NCBI GenBank assembly: GCA_009746045.1
Contig: RPFO01000744.1
Span: 161,001 to 225,000 of the forward strand
Direction: 5' to 3'
DNA length: 64,000 bases
DNA from: Mesostigma viride
Taxonomy: Eukaryota; Streptophyta; Mesostigmatophyceae; Mesostigmatales; Mesostigmataceae
The first letter of the stretch is position 1; every line of letters starts with the position of its first letter. Below are positions 54,240-64,000 of the stretch, piece after piece. Position numbers and translations under genes: made by a program. The notes beneath the pieces are model-generated. The model saw only the letters and a program-made list of their open reading frames with translations. It searched no databases and was not told the DNA's origin.

Positions 54240-56345
54240 GGCTGACGGCGGTATGGCTGACGGCGGAGCTCACTCAGATCTTTTGCGTCTGAGCCCCAAG
54301 TTCAGTCAGATCACTTGCATTCGATGCGCCTTTTTAGGACGCACTCGCCAGTATAATCGGTTACGGCTGAAACGCAGTATCGAAAAAGTTATGCACGTGA
54401 CAAGCAGCTATGACGACTCCAAATGCAAAACGGCGTTTGGAAAAGGAGCTTTCCGGCTCGCAGTCCAACCCTGTCGGGCACTCGCGATCGCCCTTGCCCA
54501 GCCGTCTGGGCCCGCAAACAGTCGCCAGCAAACCCATCGCCAAGCGCCTCGCCCGAGCCCAAGAAACCCTGCCACGAACACAAAATGGCGAAAGTACCTA
54601 CCAGACTACGAACACTTTTCTTTCAGCAACTGGCTGCAACTGACCAAGGAAGAATGCGCCAAAATAGTCCAGTTCTTAGCACACGGGAACGCAAGCTCCT
54701 TGGGCCCGTTGGGCCCATCAGTCCCCCCCGATGACCTGGAGGGGATCCTCTCCAGGCCAGAGCTCAACCACTGCATCGCTATCAGGACTGTGCAGCTTCT
54801 TCCAGCAAACTGTTATGGGCATCGTCGCTAAGCTCCGCATGCAACCCAGCCCGGCCTGCGCAGCCGGCGCAGCCACATCGGCTCCCTCCCTCTGCAACTG
54901 AGGATAACATCCGAGCAGTGCTGGAGGAGCACGTGACTGCCTGGCCGCTGGCCGAGAAGATGACATTGATGTCAGACCACGGCGCTCAACACGGTGGAGG
55001 CCAAGGTCTCCAACACGGAAACCAAGGCCGGTCGCCCACAAGCTCAACCTTGAGCAGCCATTAATTGGTGATCACGGCGCAGGCCTCTGATGCACATGCC
55101 GCCCTGATCTCTCCCGCCTCAACCAGGTGCATGGAGGGCAAGTGCGGCGTGGTCATGAAGAAGCTTGAAGCCATCACCGCCCACACCGAGGCCTTGGCCA
55201 TACAGGTCCCAAGGATAACGGAGCAGACGGCCACCATCGCATCCCATGCAGCTAGCCACCCCGGCAGGCTGCTGGCGACCTCCCGCCGCTTTCCTATGCG
55301 GACCTGCTGCGGTCAGCGACCGCCTCAACCACAGACGCCATCGCCAGGAGACTCCAGGAGCTGGAGGACCACCGCCAGGCCGCACATGCAACGGGAGGCC
55401 ACCGACCGCGCTCGCCGCGAATGCCGAGTGCTCAGTGCTGCGTCCGGCTTCCCCCAGAAGCCATGCAGGTGAGACGTCAACCACCCTTGCCGACGAGCTC
55501 AATTAAGGACCGCTCGATCAGCTTAATTCCCTCATGGGCTTGGTAGGTGAGCTAGGTAGAACTGCGCGGATGCCACCTCCTTCCCCACTCGATCACGGGA
55601 CAACTAGCTAGGCGGCTCCCCCACCAGTCCTGCTCACCTATGCCTCCCCTAGTGAGGACAAGCAGCGGTTCCTCTCTCATCCCAAGAGGCTGCACGACCT
55701 CACCTGGACGCTGGACGACGACCTGAACCCCGCTCAGCATGCAGCACCAGCAGCGACGCGACCTGTGGGCTGTGGCCTGAATACCTCCGCCACAAGCAGG
55801 ACCCCCAGAAGCCCAAGGTGTCAGTACTGGCAGTACTGGCATTAGGTCCAGGGGCGGGGACCTGATGATCAACCACAAGATGTGGACGTATACGCCCCCA
55901 GCGGGCTAGACTAGCTAGCCCTAGCTTGAATCACGGGTAGTCACTGCCGCCATGGCAGCCATGGCCCTAGAATGTTTGCCTAGCCGTGCCACCATACCTA
56001 TAGTCACGTGCACCGCTCAAGCACGGTACACAACCAGCCATAGCCCTAGCTTAGCCCTTGTACAGCCATGCTAAGTCCTCAGGCTAGTAGCTATGATCAT
56101 CTGGATTACTTGCCCACGCTCCTTCTTGTTAATTATGATATGCACACATCATGGGTCTTATTACATATCCAAAGAACTCAGTTGCCGGATCGTCTATCGT
56201 GTCCGATTGCTGCTGTGGCATGCCTCTGGCAGCATGAAGGAGAATGGGGGTATCTGCCCTTTCTTCCTGTCATGTGCACCTACAGGGATTAAAAGCACTC
56301 CGGTGCTCCATGACTCCCCAACGGGGGCACGAGATAAAATAAAGG
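54240..56345 (+). mobile_element. Degenerate family B ORF1 element
   Basis: The ORF1-like region is split across frames. 55131-55860 corresponds to the minus-strand ORF1 at 25591-26286 (MEGKCGVVMKKLEAITAHTE, REATDRARRECRV, DDDLNPAQ-like). The 3' UTR follows, with the inverted match of 25370-25570. It ends in CTCCCCAACGGGGG (56314-56327), CACGAG and an ATAAAATAAA tail. A 246-codon frame (54091-54831) covers its possible N-terminal part. Confidence 0.6.
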
Positions 56346-56371
56346 ACCTCATTCTGAACCCCGCCCCCTAA

Positions 56372-57051
56372 TTGACCGAATCCACCTTCCTCCTCCACCA
56401 CCACGACGCCATCTCACAGCTAGCACGTGACGCCCCTCGCCGAGTGGCTGCGGATGTGGCAGCTGTGGGCCGCACGCTGGCTGCTGAGCTCCCCCGGCGC
56501 CATTTCCACCGCCACCTCGATCCACCCTCCTCAGTCGCCTCCAACCCCCCCCCCCCCTTCCGCCTCCACCGACGCCATCACCGCCCAGCTCCGCGACATG
56601 GACAAGCGCCTCCAGGACAACGCCATCGCCACCGAATGCCTGCAAAACACCGCAGGCCTCGCCGCCTATGTAGGCGGTGAAGGACATTGCCGCCAAGCCA
56701 GCCCCGCTGGCCCGGCTGGCAATGCCCCACCCCACCCAGACCTGGGCGGACATGCTGAAGCAACACACCACCTCCACCACCTCCATGCACCACCTCCACC
56801 ATGCACCTAGCTCCGCCGTCGCAGCACAGCTCCAGCAGCAGACGCTCAACCTCCGCGAGGAGGCCGAGCTCGCCAAGCGCAGCCTTAACCTCATTGTCAA
56901 GAACTTCGACGTGGGGGAAGGTGAGAATTCCGTGACGCTTCAACAGGCGTTTGAGCGAGAAATCCTTGGTCGCATGGGCCTTCTTGGTGAGATCAAGCTG
57001 GTCGCCCACCGCCTTCACCCGCTCGGGCAGGGTACAAGGCAGGGGCGCCCC
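56372..57051 (+). pseudogene. Family A-like ORF1 fragment (plus), head of an inverted pair
   Basis: Begins MTESTFLLHHHDAISQ, continues with VAADVAAVGRTLAAELP (shifted frame) and then LREEAELAKRSLNLIVKNFD, NSVTLQQAFEREILGR, LLGEIKLVAHRLHPLGQG. The same segments in the same order occur on the minus strand at 58093-57480. It is frameshifted and cut before the RNA-binding C-terminus. Confidence 0.65.
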
Positions 57052-58700
57052 CGTAGGCACACATGTACATGACTAAAAATGCTAGGCCTCAGCTGGTATA
57101 GTGTTGGTAGTAGGCGGGCATGTACAAGGCCACGGTCTAACTATTCTACACTACTGCTGCTGTATTCCCCTAGGCTGGGGCGTCTGGAGTCGCTGGGGCC
57201 GCGGTGGCCGAGGGGGTCGCGTGCCAGGGCTTGTGGCCGACGTAGATGGCCGCCCCCTTCCAGTACACCGGCTGACCCGCCTTGGTCTGCCGGAGCTGGA
57301 GGTAGGTCGGCCATAGCTCCCGTCGCCGTTGTTGCTGCGCCAGGGTCAAGCCGCGTCGTCCACGGTGAAGGGAGCACTTGTGCTCGAGCCGCTTGCGGCG
57401 TCTGAGAAACGAAATTATCTTGTCCGATCGGCTCTCAAAGATGAGAAGAAGCGGGGGCGCCCCTGCCTTACCCCGCGCGCGGGGAAGGCGATGGGCGGCC
57501 AGCTTAATCTCACCAAGAAGGCTCATGCGTGCAAGGATTTTGCTCTCAAACGCACGTGCAAGCTTCTCGGAATTCTCACCTTCCTCCATGTCGAAGTTCA
57601 TGAGTATATATGGCGTTGAGGCTGCGCTTGGCGAGCTCGGCCTCCTCGCGGAGGTCAAGCATCTGCCGCTGGAGCTGGGCTGCGACGGCGGAGGTGGTGG
57701 AGGTGGTGTGTTGCTTAAGCATGTCCGCCCAGGTCGTGATGGGAGGATCGAGCATCGCCGGCCAGGCCAGCAGGGGCTGGCTTGGCGGCAATGATGTCCT
57801 TCACGGCTGCCTGGGCGGTGAGGCCTGCGGTGTTCTGCAGGACCTCGATATAGCGATGGCATTGTCCTTAATTAAAGACGCTGGTCGATGTCGTGCAGCT
57901 GGGCGGTGATGGAGTCGGTGGAGGCGGAGGGGGGGGAGGGGGTGGAGGTGAGGAGGGTGGCGGTGGCGGTGGGGATGGTGGGGAGCTCAGCAGCCAGCGT
58001 GTGACCCACAGCTGCCACATCTGCAGCTAGGGGCGTCACGTGCTGTGAGATGGCTTCTTGGCTCAGGTGGAGGAGGAAGGTGGATTCGGTCAAGGGGGAG
58101 GGGGCCCAAAGGTCCGCAGCAGAGCGCTGAAGGATGGAAAAGAGGGCGGCGAGCTGAAGGCGGGGGCGGGACCAGTTGGTCAGGTGCTCAGGTCGGTGAG
58201 AAAACCGGCCGTCAGGTCCAGTTCGGAGGCGATTAAGGCTTTGAAGGCGCGGTCACAGGTCGAAAATGGATCGAGGCGTGCGACCCATAAAACACGAGCT
58301 CCAGTATCCTGACTGATGGGTGGCATGTTGAAATAGCTGGGTCTGGCGTCGTCAAAGGTGGAAAATAACCCGTCGACGTCAAAGTCGCGCTCAGACCAGC
58401 TCGGTTCGGTTGGGCGGCTGCGTTTGGGCTCAGGCGAGGCTGAAGGCGAGGCATGAAGCCCGGGAGGTTGCTGGGCGACCACCAGTGCGCGACTAGTGTC
58501 ACCGCTGCCTGCCGGGCTTGAGGGCGAAGCTGCAGCCGGAGCTGCAGACTATTTTCATTGCCGAGCGCAGCCGCCAGGCTGCGTTGCGTCGAGGGGCGTT
58601 TGCTCGTCATATATTGCGTAATAGCTTCGGAAAATTATATCAGCATGTGCGTCTTAGAAAGACGTTCGAAGCGATTGTGATATTCACGGCTAAATTCGGT
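57052..58700 (-). mobile_element. Family A ORF1 element (minus), frameshifted, 3'-truncated
   Basis: Minus strand from about 58610. An N-terminal part reads KRSRPTEPSWSERDFDVDG, then MTESTFLLHLSQEAISQ, LREEAELAKRSLN, and the RNA-binding region RLPRARGKAGAPPLLLIFE, FLRRRKRLEHKCS, LTLAQQQRRRELWPTYLQ and HKPWHATP with an Ala/Pro tail. The longest intact frame is 57862-57170. The 3' UTR ends at 57052, where it meets the plus-strand copy. Confidence 0.7.
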
Positions 58701-58769
58701 GCTCAGACGTGAAAGTTGTGAGCTCCGCCGTCAGCCATGGCTACCTCGTGGCTCGTGGCTCGTGGCTCG

Positions 58770-59020
58770 TCTCTCAGGGATATGTGCTATGTATATACTC
58801 CCAACGGAGTTATGTTCCAATTCAATTCAATTCAATTCAATTCAATTCAATTCAATTCAATTCAATTCAATTCAATTCAATTCAATTCAATTCAATTCAA
58901 TTCAATTCAATTCAATTCAATTCAATTCAATTCAATTCAATTCAATTCAATTCAATTCAATTCAATTCAATTCAATTCAATTCAATTCAATTCAATTCAA
59001 TTCAATTCAATTCAATTCAA
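58770..59020 (+). mobile_element. Family A extreme 3' end with (AATTC)n tail
   Basis: ATATGTGCTATGTATATA, hairpin CTCCCAACGGAG (58798-58809), TTATGTTCC, then about 40 perfect AATTC units (58818-59019). A second example of a pentanucleotide tail starting exactly at the conserved 3' end. Confidence 0.88.
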
Positions 59021-59400
59021 GGGTCTGTCTCCTTGATAAGGTACGTTCTCAATCAGTATTCCTAGTACTTTCTCAATCAATATTCCTAGACACATAATCC
59101 CTAGACACTCCCGGCCAGTGCGGCTCGAAACACACGCCCTGATCAAGCAAGCTGTTTCCGGCCCCACCGTCTAGGTCATCTAGTCGCTCTACACGTAAGC
59201 CAGCCATAATTTCAATGCACAAGGCTACACATTTCCATCACCATTCATATTCATCATCCTGAACGACTCGGACACGCGGTCAAGATAACGGCAGGCTCGA
59301 GCTACCATGGTCCGGATTCTCCCGATTTCTGGCCTGCGCTGGTTGACGTCTCCTTGATATAACGGCCTGGTTGTCTCCTTTATATAACGGCCTGCACAAT
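59021..59400 (+). mobile_element. Penelope-like 3' UTR remnant
   Basis: CACTCCCGGCCAGTGCGGC to CTGCGCTGGTTGACGTCTCC match the pseudo-LTR. A short GTCTCCTTGATA piece also appears just after the AATTC array at 59026 and again near 59355-59390, so the end is rearranged. Confidence 0.8.
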
Positions 59401-61164
59401 ATTCATGCAATATTTACTAGGTTGCTAACGAGACAACTATCAAGGAGAAAACTATGCGCATTTGTGCTGAACACATCCGTCCAACTCCCATCATGGGGGA
59501 TCTAAGACTCCATAGTGACACATTCTTATCGCGAATTGTAATGATTGTGACATTTTTGTAACTTGTTTTCCCGTAACGAACTGCGATGTGCTACACAGTA
59601 GCTCTGGCTGCCATGTCAATTAGTGCAACCTGAAATAAAAAATTAGCTAGCATCGAATTGCCACGAAAACGTTTTCTTCCATTTCTTGACGGAAAAAACT
59701 GACACCGCCGATGTCCAATATCAGCGGGTGATTGCACTGACGCCACAAACTTTCGACGCGCAGAAGGCATCACAATGGGTGTGCATTCCCCAACGGTTCA
59801 TGCGTGCATGGAAGGGTCTCTTCTACCTCCTCTGTGGACCATATCCAACCTACGCACTGCGCAGCCGTGGAAAACACACCACAATCGTTCCAGGTAATCA
59901 TCACAATACCAATCATCACAATACGTTTATCCATTCTCAGCTGACTTGGCAGCGCAGGCTACACCTCTAGGCTGCCTACATGTCTCCAGGGCCAGCACCT
60001 GGGCTAGGGATATCTACAGATCAGGCAACCGGTAGCCAGTATCCTGTAACATGGCTCACCGCATCATGCACTTAGGGAGGAATCTTTCTATGTACTACTG
60101 GCAATCTAGTGAGAAGAAGAAATAGGAAAGGATGAACCCCACTTGCCGTGACCTTCAAAAACAAAACAATTTCATCCAAATTGTCTTTCCCGGGAAAAAC
60201 AAGAGGATGCACCCCAGTGGCCCTGCCCCGTGGCCACGACTTGCCGCGATAGGCGTTGCCAGACACCCAAATGGGTACCAATTGGCCAATGTGCAACACC
60301 AAGGTGTGCCGCCAGCGATGCACCCGCCGTGCACTGGCACCCGACACCGAATGCATCCACTCCCTTGATCCCATATCTTATGGCGAACTTTAGCCATGCC
60401 GCAGCCTTCAGCCACGCCGCGGCCTTCAGCCACGCCGTAGCCTTCAGCCACGCCGCAGCCTTTAGCCACGCCGCAGCCTTTAGCCACGCCGCAGCCTTTA
60501 GCCACGCTGCAGCCTTCAGCCACGCCGCAGCCTTCAGCCACGCCACAGCCTTCAGCCACGCCCCAATCTTCAGCCATGCCCCACCCTTTGAGAACAACAG
60601 CGTACCCAGGGTGTGTGCACCCACGGGTGGTGGGTGGCCAGTGTGATATCTCCCATGGGTGACGGGCACCAGAAAACTGCCGTTGGGTGAACAGCACCAG
60701 TCAGGCAGGAACGAGGATCGACCCAACATGTGTGTGGCTGCCTCGCAAAGGACAGGAACGTTGCAAAGTCGCAGATGTTGCAGCAAAGCACGTCTGCATC
60801 AAAGCACGCGCATCCAACTAAGCCTCGCAGAGGCTAACCCTCCCCGCAAGTGCTTCGCTTCCACAGTCCTGAATCAACAACCTTGACAACAAGTAGGGCG
60901 GCGGCCTGCCAACCCTGTCGCGATGATTCCAGATGTGCGGCATCGCAAAACTTGCCCACCCTCAGAGTCCCCCTTGACCGCGCATAGAGTGACCGCCTGC
61001 CTGACAGTCTCGATGTGGCATCGCATCGCAACAACCGCCCACACTCCCTCTACCTTCCTCAGCACTCCCCTCACTCCCACACAATCAGAAACCAACCCCT
61101 CTCAGGGATTGCTCTGCCAAGCCCCAGTCCAACTCCCCTCCGTCCACCTTCCTTGGTCCACCCC
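59401..61164. other. No gene recognised; contains an 18-bp repeat
   Basis: Short frames without known motifs. One array at 60390-60590. The right end is the presumed 3' flank of WDR5. Confidence 0.35.
60390..60590. repeat. 18-bp minisatellite, ~11 copies
   Basis: The unit is GCCACGCCGCAGCCTTCA with a C/T-type variant (CTTTA) and drift at both ends (CATGCC). Reads AAWLK on the minus strand, an artefact. Confidence 0.93.
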
Positions 61165-62517
<1,353 letters not shown>

Positions 62518-63062
62518 CAGGGTTGGGCGTAAGGGGGTCAGGGAGTTGACGTAACGTAAACACGTAAAATGGGAAAAAAGGGTGACGTAAAACGTAAAAT
62601 CGACGTAAAGGTTTACGTGCGTAACGTAAAGACGTAACGTAATGTAAACACGTAAAACCGCACAAATCTCATGCAAAAGCCAGGCAAAAGCTCATGATTT
62701 TCCGATTCCAAGGATTTGCCACCATCTCCGTGGCCAAAACTAGACATTGCTGTCCGTGCACCACCTCACTGGACGCGGCGCCATTACTCCCGGGCCCACT
62801 CACTATTAGTTAGGCATACAAGAGCTCACTGAGCCCCTTCACTTGCCACCATTTGCCACACGGGTTTACGTTACGTCCACTTTACGTTGCGTTTTCACAC
62901 GTAAAATGACGTAAAAGGGCAACGTAAAGGACGACGTACGTAATGGCATTACGAGCCCATGGTTGCCACGTAAAGCGTAACGTGAAGCACACGCAATTAC
63001 GTAAAGCGTAACGTGAAGCACACGCAATTACGTCAACGTAAACCCTTTTACGCCCAACCCTG
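62518..63062. mobile_element. hAT-type MITE, 545 bp
   Basis: Inverted ends ACCAGGGTTGGGCGTAA (left from 62517) and TTACGCCCAACCCTGGT (right to 63063) match perfectly. CAGGGTTGGGC is a common hAT terminus (family knowledge). The interior is rich in ACGTAA/TTACGT in both orientations, with a 35-bp direct repeat (GTAAAGCGTAACGTGAAGC) near the right end, and has no coding capacity. Flanking 8-mers (ATCAACAC and GTCTAAAC) match only in part, so a clean target duplication is not shown. Confidence 0.7.
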
Positions 63063-63139
63063 GTCTAAACGTCGGGTAACACCGCCAACTCCAGGCCAAC
63101 GCCATATCTGGCTGTTTGCGACAGGCCCGGAGCGAGTGT

Positions 63140-64000
63140 GCACTACCCCCCCCCCACCCCCGTCTGACCTGGGGTGGGGGGTGGGGGGGGTCTGACCCCG
63201 CCCCCCCCCCCGGCCCTCGAGGGGGGGGGAGGGGGGGGCGGGGTCTCAACCCCCCCCTCCCCCTCATTCCCCTAACCGCAGGGGGTGGGGACCCTCAAAC
63301 CCCCCCCCCCCCCCCCCTACTATTTCCTCTGCTAGTACTGCAGAAGGGGGGCAGGGGGGGGGCCCGGAGGGGGGGGTCTCGACCCGCCCCTACCCCCTCG
63401 ACCAGTACCAGGGGGTGGGAGGGTTCGGACCCTCAACCCCCCCCCCCCCCCCCTTATACCCACCCACCCACCCACTATCCACCCACCCACCCACCCACCC
63501 ACCCACCCACCACCCCCACCCACCCACCCACTATCCACCCACCCACCCACCCACCCACCCACCCACCCACCCACCCACCCACCCACCCACCCACCCACCA
63601 CCCACCCAGCCACCCACCCACCCACCCACCCACCCACCCACCCACCCACCCACCCACCCACCCACCCACCCACCCACCCACCCACCCACCCACCCACCCA
63701 CCCACCCACCCACCCACCCACCACCCACCCACCCACCCACCACCCACCCACCCGCCCGCCCGCCCGCCCGCCCGCCCGCCCGCCCGCCCGCCCCGCCCGC
63801 CGCGCCGCCCGCGCGCCCGCCCGCCGCCCGCCCGCCCGCCGCCCGCCCGCCCGCCCGCGCCCGCCCGCCCGCCCGCCCGCCCGCCCGCCGCCCGCCGCCC
63901 GCCGCCGCCCGCCCGCCCGCGCCGCCCGCCCGCGCCGCCCGCCCGCCCGCCCGCCCGCCCGCCCGCCCGCCCGCCCGCCGCCGCCCGCCCGCCCGCCGCC
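63140..64000. repeat. G/C homopolymer tracts and (CCCA)n then (CCCG)n arrays to the window edge
   Basis: Long C and G runs (63140-63455), then CCCA units (63458-63745) with occasional breaks, then CCCG units with many length errors (63746-64000). The irregular CCCG spacing may partly be sequencing or assembly error. Confidence 0.9.

Overview
This is eukaryotic nuclear DNA, most likely from a green alga with a repeat-rich genome. It has spliced genes, kilobase introns full of tandem repeats, and nested retrotransposons. A green origin is supported by a plant-type GDT1 protein (SE-LGDETF and AEWGDRSQ motifs), a Penelope-like element with an N-terminal GIY-YIG domain and a CxC linker (the Chlamys type known from green algae), an algal polycystin-like extracellular domain and a short CCCTAAA telomere-like tract. 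A prasinophyte such as Cymbomonas would fit, but that is a guess.

Layout. 1-9.9 kb: minus-strand polycystin-like membrane protein gene, six exons recovered, its introns filled by 67-, 30-, 5-, 14- and 97-bp arrays. 9.9-14.4 kb: no gene seen; a Penelope remnant carries a 159-bp tRNA-like insertion. 14.4-17.9 kb: minus-strand four-exon METTL13-type methyltransferase. 18.1-20.2 kb: hAT-like element with 8-bp target duplications. 20.5-29.2 kb: nested retrotransposon pieces, including one long reverse transcriptase ORF. 29.6-35.2 kb: minus-strand GDT1/TMEM165-family gene. 36.5-44.8 kb: an 8.3-kb element with 2.3-kb inverted arms made largely of minisatellites. 45.4-46.7 kb: plus-strand two-exon METTL21-type methyltransferase. 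47.1-59.4 kb: a retrotransposon nest with a 5-kb Penelope-like element (intact 1018-aa ORF, pseudo-LTRs) inside the 3' end of an ORF1-only retroelement whose pentanucleotide tail is about 1.26 kb. 61.2-62.1 kb: minus-strand intronless WDR5. 62.5-63.1 kb: a small hAT-type MITE. 63.1-64 kb: C/G-rich tetranucleotide DNA.

Two themes stand out. First, several introns contain tandem copies of their own exon-intron junctions (periods of 100 and 120 bp, and about 55 bp), each keeping a plausible splice site. Second, several retroelement families, some carrying only an ORF1-like protein and some a reverse transcriptase, end in the same small hairpin (CTCC-CAAC-GGAG type) followed by short tandem-repeat tails. 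One insertion consists of nothing but this hairpin and tail, flanked by a 12-bp target duplication. That suggests a shared 3' recognition signal that also seeds pentanucleotide satellites. Gene models come from splice-phase reasoning on raw sequence and have no transcript support.
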